From: Candidatus Poribacteria bacterium
Lineage (GTDB): Bacteria; Poribacteria; WGA-4E; WGA-3G
Assembly: GCA_003635185.1 (NCBI GenBank)
Contig: PYJA01000031.1
Coordinates: 1-52,034, forward strand
DNA length: 52,034 bases
Direction: 5' to 3'
Shown in pieces: positions 1 to 9,187 of this stretch (positions are counted from its first letter, which is position 1; each line of letters opens with the position of its first letter). The notes beneath the pieces are model-generated. The model worked only from the letters and a program-made list of their open reading frames with translations. It was not told the origin of the DNA and made no database searches. The position numbers were made by a program, and so were the translations under genes.

Positions 1-59
1 TCTCAGTCTTATTAGAAAATAGGCATCTTAGTGGATGTCAATCTGTATACTGATTAACG

Positions 60-1336
60 CTCTTCCGTCAAATCCCCATGCTTTAGCTTGCGGGATGTCC
101 CTGGCTAATCGGTTTATTTATCAAAAAACTTGACAATCTTATGAAGACATATAAATACGAGTTATCTCATCAATCTAACACGATACAACTTGGTAATCTG
201 CTTGATGATCTGCATCAAGTGCATGTTCATGTTCTCAGGCTACAAAGAAGATATTATCGTCTATATGGTAAATACATATCTGCGTCCACCATGAATGCAC
301 ATATTGCGAAGTTGAAAAAACGGACAAAGCCACATTGGAAACACCTACCGAGCCAAGTTGTTCAAGATGTTGTGCTGCGTATAGATAAAGGCTACCAAAA
401 GTTTTTTCAAAACATCAAAGATAGGAAGTCAAGCAAAACGACAAAAAAAGTGGGGAGACCCCATATCAAACCGCGCCATAAGTTCAACTCTGTGACTTGG
501 ACACAAGCGGGATATAAGATTGAAGGTAATCGTATTTATATCAGTTGTCTGAAAAAGTGGTTCACTTTTTGGAAACATCGTGAGTGGACAGGCACTATCA
601 AAACCGTGACGATCAAACGCGATCATGTGGGTGATTATTCTATCTCATTTGCCTGTGCGGATGCGGAACCGATAGTCCCACTTCCCTTGACAGGTAACGT
701 AGCAGGGATAGACTTCGGTCTCAAGACATTTCTCACACTTTCTGACGGCACTAAGATAGCATCACCGCAGTTCTTCAAACAAGGTCTCAACGCACTCCGA
801 TCTGCTCATAAGGCACTTTCAAGGAAGCAGTTTCTATCTGGCGGGTGGTTCCGTGCGAAACGACACCTTGCCCGCAGCTATAAAGATATTGCCAATCGTA
901 GACGCGACTGGTTTTGGAAAACTGCCAAATCACTCTGTGAAAAATATGATACCCTTGTTGTGGAAACGCTCAATTTGGATGCGATGAAACGTTTGTGGGG
1001 CCGCAAAGTCTCTGATCTTGCTTTCGGTGAGTTTGTGTTGATACTCAAGTGGCAATGCCACAAATATGGCAAATCGCTCGTTCAAATTGACACGTGGACA
1101 CCCACTACAAAAGTTTGTCATATTTGTAGTCATCAGCACACGACATTAACATTAGCAGATAGAACTTGGACTTGTGATTGCTGCCACACACACCATGATA
1201 GAGATATAAATGCAGCTAACGTTATTCTGAAAGCGGGGATGCCCGCTTAGGTGGAGCGATAATAAGACGGTTGTTTTCTCTGAAAACAGCGCAATCGCGA
1301 AGAAACCGAAGCCCCTACCTTTAGGTAGTGGGTGGC
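60..1336 (+). mobile_element. IS200/IS605-type element, TnpB-only (IS1341-like)
   Basis: A left-end imperfect hairpin around 74-94 (CCCCATGCTTTAGCTTGCGGG, split as CCCCATGC and TTTAGCTTGCGGG) precedes an intact tnpB. The right end has hairpins at 1272-1288 (TGTTTTC/GAAAACA) and 1315-1328 (CTACC TTTA GGTAG), followed by GTGGGTGG, the usual subterminal structure of this family. No Y1 transposase (TnpA) lies in the window, so mobility would need TnpA in trans. The 3' end of tnpB plus these hairpins is where the guide (omega/reRNA) scaffold normally lies. The exact cleavage ends are not determined. Confidence 0.8.
141..1250 (+). CDS. tnpB: TnpB family RNA-guided nuclease (OrfB_IS605)
   Basis: A complete 369-residue TnpB. 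The RuvC-like catalytic residues are visible: Asp191 in GIDFGLKTF, Glu275 in VVETLNLD and Asp355 in HDRDINAAN. A four-Cys zinc finger (C326/C329 and C345/C348) lies between the last two. TnpB proteins are RNA-guided DNA nucleases that help IS200/IS605 elements persist at their donor site. The guide RNA is normally made from the tnpB 3' end and the element's right end, which here abuts the MFS gene. No frameshift is seen. The start has no clear ribosome binding site. No tnpA partner is present. Confidence 0.93.
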   Translation: MKTYKYELSHQSNTIQLGNLLDDLHQVHVHVLRLQRRYYRLYGKYISASTMNAHIAKLKKRTKPHWKHLPSQVVQDVVLRIDKGYQKFFQNIKDRKSSKTTKKVGRPHIKPRHKFNSVTWTQAGYKIEGNRIYISCLKKWFTFWKHREWTGTIKTVTIKRDHVGDYSISFACADAEPIVPLPLTGNVAGIDFGLKTFLTLSDGTKIASPQFFKQGLNALRSAHKALSRKQFLSGGWFRAKRHLARSYKDIANRRRDWFWKTAKSLCEKYDTLVVETLNLDAMKRLWGRKVSDLAFGEFVLILKWQCHKYGKSLVQIDTWTPTTKVCHICSHQHTTLTLADRTWTCDCCHTHHDRDINAANVILKAGMPA

Positions 1337-1371
1337 ATCACGTGTGCGGAATCCATTTTCAAAACTTACGA

Positions 1372-2619
1372 ATGCAAAAATCAAGACTTCTCCTCCTGTT
1401 CTTAACCCTATTTTTTGTGATGCTTGGGTTTGGCATCATCATTCCAAACCTCGCTTATTACGCAGAAGATATCGGGGCAACTCCCACCGAAATTGCTATA
1501 TTACTTTCTACATATTCTGGGATGCAACTGTTGTTCGCGCCGCTTTGGGGTCGGTTATCAGACAAGCACGGCAGGAAACCCGCAATTCTGCTTGGATTGC
1601 TTGGAAATGCCGTTGCTTTAGCCGCTTTTGGATTAGCAAAGGAGTATATATGGCTTTTCACAGCTCGGAGTGCAGCCGGCATCGCTTCAGCGGCAGTGTT
1701 GCCAAGTGTAATGGCTTATGTTGCCGATGTTACCACATCAGAGGAACGCGGTAAAGGCATGGGACTGATGGGTGCAGCAATGGGACTCGGTTTCATTCTT
1801 GGACCAGCAATCGGCGGTGTGATGGGACGGCATGATGTGCCTTTTTTTGTAGCAGGTGGGTTGTCGTTGTTAACTTTTCTGTTTGCGCTCATTCTTCTTC
1901 CTGAATCGCTTCAGAAAGATGTTGTCGTAGAGCAACATGATTGGATATCACCACGCGATCTATTCCGGAGGTCAACATTGCAATCTCCGCTCACTCCTCT
2001 ATTCCTTGTTGCCTTTTTCACTACCTTCAGCTTCGCTGGATTGGAGGCGACTTTTCCACTGTTCATTGAAGCAGGTTGGGAGTATAAGCAAAGAGAGATG
2101 GGATGGATGTTTATGGTCATGGGTGCGGTTGTCGTACCGCTACAGGGGGGATTGCTCGGAAAATTAATTAACAGGTTAGGAGAGCGGCGGATAATTATAA
2201 CAGGTTTATTACTGAATGCTCTCGGCATGGTGCTTTTGCTCTACGCGTTCAACTTCGCAACGTTAACGATTTATCTCACGATTACTGGGATCGGTAATCA
2301 ACTGATACGTCCAACGAATACATCATGGATTTCTAAACAAACCCAAATTGGACAAGGCGCGGCTATCGGAATTATGGACGCTTTTTTGAGTTTAGGACGT
2401 ATCTTGGGGCCGCTTCTTGGTGGTTGGCTCTATGAAAAATCAGCACATCCAGAATTTGTAAAAACAGGTTTTAGCGGAGTCTTTGGAAACTGGTTATATG
2501 GAAATAATGCTTATTCTTATGTTGTTTTGGCGGGAATTTTGATAATTGCCACCTTTTGTTTATATGTTCCCTTGCGTCGGGTTGAACGTAAGGTGACCGA
2601 CAAGAAATTTCGAGAATAA
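1372..2619 (+). CDS. MFS transporter (DHA1/TetA-like)
   Basis: A membrane transporter of about 415 residues with some 12 hydrophobic segments. The major-facilitator motif A is clear near residues 58-68 (GRLSDKHGRKP), and motif C-like LGFILGPAIGG follows around residue 140. These suit a drug:proton antiporter of the DHA1 group; the substrate cannot be told. I chose the ATG at 1372, where the hydrophobic N-terminus begins (MQKSRLLLL), over the upstream in-frame ATG at 1342, which lies just after the IS right end. The element stops about 35 bases before this start, so the native promoter may have been displaced or replaced. It converges with the WD40 gene, whose stop is 30 bases away. Confidence 0.88.
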   Translation: MQKSRLLLLFLTLFFVMLGFGIIIPNLAYYAEDIGATPTEIAILLSTYSGMQLLFAPLWGRLSDKHGRKPAILLGLLGNAVALAAFGLAKEYIWLFTARSAAGIASAAVLPSVMAYVADVTTSEERGKGMGLMGAAMGLGFILGPAIGGVMGRHDVPFFVAGGLSLLTFLFALILLPESLQKDVVVEQHDWISPRDLFRRSTLQSPLTPLFLVAFFTTFSFAGLEATFPLFIEAGWEYKQREMGWMFMVMGAVVVPLQGGLLGKLINRLGERRIIITGLLLNALGMVLLLYAFNFATLTIYLTITGIGNQLIRPTNTSWISKQTQIGQGAAIGIMDAFLSLGRILGPLLGGWLYEKSAHPEFVKTGFSGVFGNWLYGNNAYSYVVLAGILIIATFCLYVPLRRVERKVTDKKFRE

Positions 2620-2648
2620 TAATGAACAATGCTTGAATGGTAGTATCC

Positions 2649-4742
2649 TTATTTAGGAACGTCCCAAAGAAAAATTACACCATCTTCGCTGCCGCTTGCA
2701 AGAGTTTTGCCGTCCGGTGAAAACGTTAGTGCTTTAATCCAATTGTCATGCCCTTTAAATTCTGCTAACTCACGACCAGTAGCAACGTCCCATGTAAGAA
2801 TTATGCCATCATGACTACCACTCACAATGATTTTGCTATCCATAGAAAATGCTAACGCATAGCAAATACCGATATCACCTTTTAAGGTTGCCGATTCTTT
2901 ACCGGTTGTTATATCCCATAACTTGATGCCTTTGTTGTATGTACTTGCGAGGATTTTACCATCAGCAGAAAAAGCCAAGGATGTAGTCAAATTTGAAGAA
3001 AAACTTGCGGCCTGGTCTCCGGTACTTGTGTCCCATAGTCGGATTGTTCCGTCACGACTTCCGCTTGCGAGGATTTTGCCATCAGCAGTGAACGCCAGTG
3101 CTTTAATTTCTTTCTTATGCCCTTTAAAAACAAGTCGTAATTTTTGAGAGGAAACTTCCCATAAAAACACGGAAAATCGATAGTCTCCAGTAGCGCGATC
3201 TGAATTTTGGGCAGCGGCGATCATAGAACCGTCTTGAGAAAATACTGCTATACCGTGGATCTGATACTTGACGTTCTTTTTTATCCCGTTTGCCATTTTC
3301 ACAGACATTAAACGAAAATATCCATCCATTCCTCCAGAAGATGACGAGATATTTCGCTGTCCCGGCAGCACTGGTGCTTCCCCTTTATGTGATTCAATGG
3401 GGAAAACAGATATATTTTGTCCAGTGCGCGCATCCCATATACCCAATTCACCCAATACACTTTCTTTCCTGAATTCATCGCGTTTTTGCTTCCTGAATGT
3501 AAAGTTTCCTGCACTGGTCACTGTGTTGCCATCAGGGGAAAATACCAGAGAAGTAAGTTTGTCGGTCGATGTTGTCGGGTCAGAAATCCGAGTTAAAGTA
3601 TTCGTATTCCACAAATGTATCGTTTTAGAATACCCCCCTGCCAAGATATCGCCACCCCGTGAAAATGCTAAAGCGTTAAGTGCTTGTATATGCCCTGTTG
3701 TTAAAATAGATAACTCCTCACCAGTGTTTGCATCCCAAAACATGATCGTACCGTCTGCATTCCCACCGACAAATCGCTTGGCATCCGGTGAAAACACTAA
3801 GGCACTAATTCCATCCATTCGCCCACCGAGTGTCGCACGAAGAGTTCCGCTATCCACATCCCATAACTCAATTCCATCAACCGCAGTTTGGTAAATAAAG
3901 GTTTTACCATCTTTAGAGAATCCGAATTTTCCACCGAGCGATCCTTTTTCACTTAAGGTTTTTAGCTGGCGACCTGTGGCAACATCCCACAAACTGAGCG
4001 GCGCGTTAAAAATATCTACAGCGAGGATAGAACCATCCGGTGAAATTGATAACTGATTGACATGATCTTTATGTCCCTTGAAAGTTCTCAAATGCTTACC
4101 TGTAGTGGCATCCTTCAACCGAATAATACCGTTCTTATAGCCAAGCGCGAGAATACCATTATCGTTAAAATTGTCAAGATGTATATAGGACGATGTAGCC
4201 TCTCGTCCAATGAGAGAAAGAAACACTCTGCTTATAACATTTGAAGGCGTTACGCGGAAGATCCGTTTTTGGCGGCCGGTCGCTATATCCCACATACGAG
4301 CTGACCCGTAATTGCTTGCACTCAATAGAGTCTTACCTTCCTCGAAAATTCCGACTCCAACCCATCCTTTGTGTCCTTTGAATGATTTCAATATTTTCCC
4401 TGTGTCAACATCCCACAATAATATTTCGCGATATCCGCCACTTGCAAGGGTTTTGCTGTCTGAAGAGAATGATACGGAACCCACTCCTCCTTCATGCCCT
4501 GCAAGCAGTGTAAGTTCAGCGCCAGTGTGAGCATCATAAATCCAAATACCGGTAGAACTTGCTACTGCAATACGAGTTCCATCTGGTGAAAAACTAATAC
4601 TTTTTATCCAGCCTTTGCCGAATCGGGCTTTTGCACCTTCCGGTAAATTCCATTGGGTATAGTCTTGTGCAATTCCACTACTGAGGAACAAGTAATGGAT
4701 TAACATCAGAATAATGATGGTAAGTATGTGCTTCGTTTTCAT
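2649..4742 (-). CDS. Secreted WD40-repeat protein (14 blades)
   Basis: A 697-residue protein with an N-terminal signal peptide (hydrophobic residues 6-22, then SGIAQ). The rest is a run of about 14 WD40 repeats ending in motifs such as LLWDVDTGK, LWDVATGRQ and RLWDTSTGD, enough for two seven-bladed propellers. WD40 propellers are usually scaffolds for protein interaction; this one would act outside the cytoplasm. Its ATG overlaps the stop of the preceding TPR/FG-GAP gene by four bases (ATGA), so the two are likely translated together. No enzymatic domain is seen. It closes a three-gene operon and its stop faces the convergent MFS gene. Confidence 0.9.
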   Translation of the reverse strand: MKTKHILTIIILMLIHYLFLSSGIAQDYTQWNLPEGAKARFGKGWIKSISFSPDGTRIAVASSTGIWIYDAHTGAELTLLAGHEGGVGSVSFSSDSKTLASGGYREILLWDVDTGKILKSFKGHKGWVGVGIFEEGKTLLSASNYGSARMWDIATGRQKRIFRVTPSNVISRVFLSLIGREATSSYIHLDNFNDNGILALGYKNGIIRLKDATTGKHLRTFKGHKDHVNQLSISPDGSILAVDIFNAPLSLWDVATGRQLKTLSEKGSLGGKFGFSKDGKTFIYQTAVDGIELWDVDSGTLRATLGGRMDGISALVFSPDAKRFVGGNADGTIMFWDANTGEELSILTTGHIQALNALAFSRGGDILAGGYSKTIHLWNTNTLTRISDPTTSTDKLTSLVFSPDGNTVTSAGNFTFRKQKRDEFRKESVLGELGIWDARTGQNISVFPIESHKGEAPVLPGQRNISSSSGGMDGYFRLMSVKMANGIKKNVKYQIHGIAVFSQDGSMIAAAQNSDRATGDYRFSVFLWEVSSQKLRLVFKGHKKEIKALAFTADGKILASGSRDGTIRLWDTSTGDQAASFSSNLTTSLAFSADGKILASTYNKGIKLWDITTGKESATLKGDIGICYALAFSMDSKIIVSGSHDGIILTWDVATGRELAEFKGHDNWIKALTFSPDGKTLASGSEDGVIFLWDVPK

Positions 4743-7700
4743 GGATTTGCTCTTTTCAGCAATGGAGGCAACCGATGCGTCACGCGCCGTGTGTTGTATT
4801 CAAGTTGATATCGCTGATGTGCTTCGTCATCCGGATAATGTTCGGTTTTCGGATATGGATAAGCAGACATACCGTGAAACGGTAGCGGTTCAACCGTTTG
4901 CGATGTGAGCGTGTTGATGTCACCGTCTTTGTCCCACCCATCGCTATAGAGGATAAAGTCCCGAGTCCAACCCGATTTTAGCGGTGGTAATCGCGCTGCA
5001 TCAAATTCAACTGTGATTTCATCTCCTGCATTGAGGATAACATACATATCATCAACTGCTTGCAATAAAGGGTTGACATCACCATAGCGGGTGTAAAATC
5101 CTGCAAGATCGCGCCACTGCCCGACTTTTGTCACCTTTTGATAGTCAAACAGATGCGGTGCATGTGGATTCGGACGGTACATCTCCGAAAAACCGCGATA
5201 ATGTAAGTCTGCACTGTCAGGATTCAATTCTGTTATTTTCATAGGTACATTCTGCTCACCAACAGTAAAAAATACAGCGTCCCAATAAATCTGCATATCA
5301 GTTTCAATCCGCACGTGTCGGTCATTGGACAAAAATTTGCCTGTCAAATCAATAGTAATAGTCTTATTTTTTCCAGCGGGGACACCAATCATATCAATAA
5401 CGTTTTTCCACTTTCCTGTTTTGTCTTTTACAGCAACCGAAGGAAAACGTGGAGCGATGGCAGGATTTTGGGACAGGGCAACGTTGATGCTGGTATCCGT
5501 TGGAAAAATCCAACCGTTGAGGTAAAGTGTCACAGGAGCATCATCAGAAACATTACCTAAATCAAGGATGATGGCATGCGGTTCCACAACGCCTTGGTAG
5601 GGGCCCGGTGCATGTTCAACCGCGTAATCATAGTCTATCTCTTTTAAGGCATCAGATACATCTTCACCTTTATGATTTACAGCAGATTTTGGGTATAGTT
5701 TCTCTGAAACACCGTATATCTTGAATTCTGCAAACGGGGGCGGCGTGTACTGTTCATTGACGAAAATATCAGTGTTAACAGGATGATCAACGGCTATCAG
5801 TTTCACCATATCAAAATAAGCAGTTTCCCATAACTCTTCTGTAATTTGGATAGAATATTTACCAGATTTGGGTTGTATTTGAGATGCGGATATTTTTATA
5901 AAATCCCGCGTCTCATCGGGAGCGACAAAGCCCGTAGCAGTGACGAGTCCGAGTGGAGCACGCCAAAGTAGATCGGTGACGAATTGATATTTTTCGCCAT
6001 CATAGACATATAGGAACGGACACGAACCTTTCAGTATCTGTTTTTCCAGAATCCGTTGTTTTGCCTTCGGTTGGAGGACGTTCTGTGGCACACCGTTTGT
6101 CCACACAACTCGGACAACATCGGCAACATCAAACGCACCTAACCCGAAATGCGCCACCTGTTGAGACATATATTGCAATTGATATAGGTCACTGACTTTC
6201 ACCTCTAACTTTGATCCAATTCCGTCCCTATTGACTTTGTTATTTCCTGTGGTAATACCTTCTAACCGCACCTGTATCCAGTTGTTTTGGTTGCCACCGT
6301 TGTTTTGGAGTACACGCAGCTGCCCTTTGTCATTGATAAAAAATAGGTCTAAATCACCATCGTTATCATAGTCACCTACGGCACCCGCGCCCCCTTTTTC
6401 CATCGGGACTATCCCATCAGTTTCGGTGAAGCGACCAGTACCATCGTTCCGAAATAGGAATAATCCTTTTTTGCTAATAACCCACAAATCAAGAAATCCG
6501 TCATTATCATAATCCAGGCTTTTTAATATAGTTGATGAGTCATCCGCCCTTTTCTTAGCAATTTGTTTTGATCGTGTGTCCGCAACAAAAGTGCCGTTCC
6601 CTCTGTTGCGATAAAGGTGAATACCGTTTGTAGCGGCTAAAAATAGGTCAATGTCACCATCGTTGTCATAATCGCCTGTTACAACTGATGTCCAAGTAAC
6701 ATCCTGGGGAATTCCAGTTTCCTTAGTAACTGCGCGGAGTTTCCCTTGTCGGAGGTTATCGTATAACGTGCATCCCATTTCGCTATGTATGGCAAATATA
6801 TCAATATCGCCATCATCGTCAAAATCCGCAGCGAGAGCGTCTGTCAGAGTTTGCTGTGTGTCTATATCTCTCGCCACAAAGGTTTGGGCACCGACATCAG
6901 CGAATGTACCATTACCATTATTCCGATACATCGTAGTCCTGGATTGTCCGGAAAAGAGATCAAGATCACCATCATGGTCAAAGTCAACTGGAAGAAGGAT
7001 GCCTGTTTCATCTTCTATCTGCTCATGCTGAGTTATAGCAGATGCTGTCCAATTCTTGTCCTCATCCATTTGTAGGTGTGTAATTCCTTCTTGTGTTTGC
7101 AATAGGATTTCTTGTGTTCCGTCTTTATCCAAATCTGCATAGGCAGCAGTGTGTGGTTTTAAAGAGACTTGCCGGACAATCTCTTGAAATTGTTGGACAG
7201 GCACAAACTTTCCATCTGTTCTCCTAAATAACATTCCCGTAGGCGAGGCGTAAATATCTATATTTCCATCGTTATCGTAGTCAATCAACAAAATGTCTGG
7301 ACGACTTACAGGTTCACCCTTCAAGTTGATAAGTTCAACTTGTTCCGTAACGTCCACAAATTCAACGTTAATTGGTAGACTATGTTTTGATGCAATTCGC
7401 GCTTTGAATCCAGGACGGAACGTTTCTATCGGATGTCCAAGGATGTTGGTTACTAATTCCCCAATACCTTGCTGATAGCGTGGACTTGCCAGATGCACGT
7501 TCTCAAAAAAACGAATATTTCGTGAAGCTAACTTTAAATCGCCTTTCTTTATTGCGTCTATCCCTTTTGTGAGGAGTTCCAATTTTTCTGCATCGGTATC
7601 TCCTAAAAGAATCATCAAGTCTTGACAAAGTTTTTCAGCATCGCTAAGTTTTTCTTCCCTCAGCAGTGCTTGTGTCAACTTCATAAGGAGCACAACATTT

Positions 7701-8236
7701 ACGGGAGATCGAGAATGAAGTTCTTGTAAATGTAGCGTTGCCTCTCGCTGTGCTTCTGCGTTGTTCCGCTGTCCCAGATAGTGGCGGACAAGTTTATATC
7801 GATATTCCAATTTATCTGGCGCTAACCGTACTGCCTCTTTCATTGCTTCTACTGCTTGTGAGGTTTGCCCTTTTTTTTGATAGACCTCGGATAAGATAAA
7901 ATGTAATTGGCTATCCATCGGAGCAACATCAATGCCGCGCTTAACCCATTCTTCGGCAGCATCTGCCTGTTGTAACCGCAAGTGTGCAACAGCAAGATTG
8001 CCGTAACCGATTGCTTCATCGGGGAGTAGGTCAATAAGGGTGGTAAAAGCGGTAACTGCTTTAGCAGGTTGTGATTCTTCAAGATATGCTAACCCAAGAT
8101 TCTGATGTCGGACCGCCTCTTGAATAGTCTTGGTACTATCAGTTTCTTGCGCAATCGCGCTTATAACAGCAAAAAGAAAAATCGTAAATATAAAGCACGC
8201 TATGCGTTTTTTTGAATAAGGTAAACGGGATAACAT
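4739..8236 (-). CDS. Secreted TPR + FG-GAP/VCBS + ASPIC/UnbV protein
   Basis: A 1165-residue protein with a signal peptide (hydrophobic residues 12-29). TPR-like helical repeats span roughly residues 38-200. At least seven calcium-binding FG-GAP/VCBS repeats follow, roughly 315-660, with motifs such as DYDNDGNIDIY, DFDHDGDLDLF and DYDNDGDIDLF. An ASPIC/UnbV-like segment (NWIQVRLEG ... GIGSKLEVKV) sits near 675-745, then about 400 residues I cannot assign. FG-GAP plus UnbV (the CRTAC1 arrangement) is common in secreted proteins of marine bacteria, with no single known role. It lies 6 bases after the coiled-coil gene and overlaps the WD40 gene by 4, so the three form one operon. The TPR-propeller-WD40 set suggests an extracytoplasmic scaffold. 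Confidence 0.9.
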   Translation of the reverse strand: MLSRLPYSKKRIACFIFTIFLFAVISAIAQETDSTKTIQEAVRHQNLGLAYLEESQPAKAVTAFTTLIDLLPDEAIGYGNLAVAHLRLQQADAAEEWVKRGIDVAPMDSQLHFILSEVYQKKGQTSQAVEAMKEAVRLAPDKLEYRYKLVRHYLGQRNNAEAQREATLHLQELHSRSPVNVVLLMKLTQALLREEKLSDAEKLCQDLMILLGDTDAEKLELLTKGIDAIKKGDLKLASRNIRFFENVHLASPRYQQGIGELVTNILGHPIETFRPGFKARIASKHSLPINVEFVDVTEQVELINLKGEPVSRPDILLIDYDNDGNIDIYASPTGMLFRRTDGKFVPVQQFQEIVRQVSLKPHTAAYADLDKDGTQEILLQTQEGITHLQMDEDKNWTASAITQHEQIEDETGILLPVDFDHDGDLDLFSGQSRTTMYRNNGNGTFADVGAQTFVARDIDTQQTLTDALAADFDDDGDIDIFAIHSEMGCTLYDNLRQGKLRAVTKETGIPQDVTWTSVVTGDYDNDGDIDLFLAATNGIHLYRNRGNGTFVADTRSKQIAKKRADDSSTILKSLDYDNDGFLDLWVISKKGLFLFRNDGTGRFTETDGIVPMEKGGAGAVGDYDNDGDLDLFFINDKGQLRVLQNNGGNQNNWIQVRLEGITTGNNKVNRDGIGSKLEVKVSDLYQLQYMSQQVAHFGLGAFDVADVVRVVWTNGVPQNVLQPKAKQRILEKQILKGSCPFLYVYDGEKYQFVTDLLWRAPLGLVTATGFVAPDETRDFIKISASQIQPKSGKYSIQITEELWETAYFDMVKLIAVDHPVNTDIFVNEQYTPPPFAEFKIYGVSEKLYPKSAVNHKGEDVSDALKEIDYDYAVEHAPGPYQGVVEPHAIILDLGNVSDDAPVTLYLNGWIFPTDTSINVALSQNPAIAPRFPSVAVKDKTGKWKNVIDMIGVPAGKNKTITIDLTGKFLSNDRHVRIETDMQIYWDAVFFTVGEQNVPMKITELNPDSADLHYRGFSEMYRPNPHAPHLFDYQKVTKVGQWRDLAGFYTRYGDVNPLLQAVDDMYVILNAGDEITVEFDAARLPPLKSGWTRDFILYSDGWDKDGDINTLTSQTVEPLPFHGMSAYPYPKTEHYPDDEAHQRYQLEYNTRRVTHRLPPLLKRANP

Positions 8237-8242
8237 TGTTGA

Positions 8243-8509
8243 TTATGCCTCTGCCGTTGGTTCTTCAAATGATGCAGCGGATTCCTGAATTGCTTGTTTT
8301 AATGCCTTTAATCGCACTTCCAGTGAATCTTCAAGTTGTTTAAGGTGTAGCAGCCATGAATCTTTGGATTGGCCCTCTTCAGTCCCGAATCCATCAGTCA
8401 TTGAAAGGCGGATATATTTTAGTCGTTCTGATTGTAAAACTTTCAGTTGTGTGTCGTAGTCTGAAATGCCTGATTCCAGTAATTTTGCGAGTTCTCGTAT
8501 CTGTTCCAT
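8243..8509 (-). CDS. Small coiled-coil protein, unknown function
   Basis: An 88-residue, highly charged, mostly helical protein (MEQIRELAKLLESG at the start, long Leu/Lys/Glu helices after). I do not recognise a family. The ATG at 8509 was chosen over one 60 bases upstream because AGAGGG stands just before it at the right distance. It is the first gene of the operon with the TPR/FG-GAP and WD40 genes, its stop being 6 bases from the next start. There is no signal peptide, so it is probably cytoplasmic, unlike its two secreted neighbours. Confidence 0.7.
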   Translation of the reverse strand: MEQIRELAKLLESGISDYDTQLKVLQSERLKYIRLSMTDGFGTEEGQSKDSWLLHLKQLEDSLEVRLKALKQAIQESAASFEEPTAEA

Positions 8510-8644
8510 AGTTGTCCCTCTGTTTGTAGAATTTAAGTCTATTCTCTCATATTTCGTGCCTGCAGGCAAGCGAATTAATATGGGGACAGCAGGGTTATCA
8601 GTTTTATAAATTACCTGTTAACGAGTATTACTAAACGTTAACTT

Positions 8645-8690
8645 CGTAGGTCGGGTAAAGCTTGCGAAACCTAACGCATCGCTTTTTATC
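8645..8690. repeat. Half copy of GTAGGTCGGGT intergenic repeat
   Basis: CGTAGGTCGGGTAAAGCTTG followed by GCGAAACCTAACGC matches one arm of the hairpin repeat seen complete at 37047-37133 and compact at 42492-42525. It lies between the divergent coiled-coil operon and the first selenoprotein gene. Only one arm is present, so it is probably a decayed copy. Confidence 0.5.
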
Positions 8691-8731
8691 CCCAATTTGA
8701 TACGTATCTATACCCCTTTATAAAAAAAGAT

Positions 8732-8761
8732 TTGACACACATAATAAAAATATGGTAATAT
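8732..8761 (+). promoter_or_regulatory. Sigma-70-type promoter of first HMA selenoprotein gene
   Basis: TTGACA at 8732-8737 and TAATAT at 8756-8761 are separated by 18 bases. A strong ribosome binding site (AAAGGAGGT, about 8777-8785) stands 6 bases before the ATG at 8792. Together they argue that the UGA-interrupted gene is expressed and not a relic. Confidence 0.7.
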
Positions 8762-8791
8762 GAGTACGTAAATCACAAAGGAGGTAAAACG

Positions 8792-9175
8792 ATGTATATC
8801 GCGAGATTTACGCTGATTACTCTCGTTACCTTTGCATTCCTGATGGGGTGTGGTATGGTCGGTCAACAAGCAGAAATGGCTGGAGAAACCACAATGGTTG
8901 CGGAAGAGAAACCGATGGAAGAATTATCGGTTCCAACCCCGCAAAAAGCTACCTATCAGGAAGTGACACTTCTGGTGGAGGGCATGACATGAGGCTCGTG
9001 TCCCCCCGCAGTGCAGGATGCACTGAGTAAGGTCACGGGTGTTACAGAGGTTGTCAGTGTTAACAGATCCACTAAGAAGGCTGTCGTTAAAGTTGAAAAA
9101 GGCAAAGTTACAAACGATGCTCTGATTAAAGCTGTTGAAGCAGATCCTCGCTTCACGGCAACAGTCGTCAACTAA
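8792..9175 (+). CDS. HMA-domain lipoprotein, selenoprotein (UGA = Sec67)
   Basis: A 127-residue protein if the in-frame UGA at 8990-8992 is read as selenocysteine. It has a lipoprotein signal ending in LMGC (Cys20), a short acidic Thr/Glu/Pro linker, then one heavy-metal-associated (HMA) domain. The metal motif, normally GMTCxxC, reads GMT-U-GSC (Sec67, Cys70), and the domain continues with PPAVQDALSKVTGV and a full beta-alpha-beta pattern to the UAA at 9173. A SECIS-like hairpin lies 16 bases after the UGA. HMA domains bind soft metals such as Cu(I) or Hg(II); a Sec-Cys pair would bind them tightly or act in redox. The lipid anchor would hold it outside the cytoplasmic membrane. A close paralogue with the same UGA follows. 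The alternative, a truncated 66-residue product, would not explain the conserved downstream domain. Confidence 0.85.
9009..9025 (+). promoter_or_regulatory. SECIS-like hairpin for Sec67 of first HMA gene
   Basis: CAGTGC-AGGAT-GCACTG forms a perfect 6-base-pair stem with a 5-base loop. The loop G lies 24 bases past the UGA. Known bacterial SECIS elements have a short stem directly after the UGA with a G among the first loop bases; the core TGCAGGATGCA resembles the TGCAGGTCTGCA core of E. coli fdhF as I remember it. Confidence 0.75.
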
Positions 9176-9187
9176 ACGATTTGCAAG

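Noticed and set aside
3268..3894. A 208-codon plus-strand frame
   Set aside because: It lies antisense within the WD40 gene; its composition mirrors the repeats and no start signal is present.
8792..8992. A 66-residue truncated lipoprotein ending at UGA
   Set aside because: The frame continues past UGA with a complete HMA domain, a SECIS-like hairpin follows, and the paralogue has the same structure.
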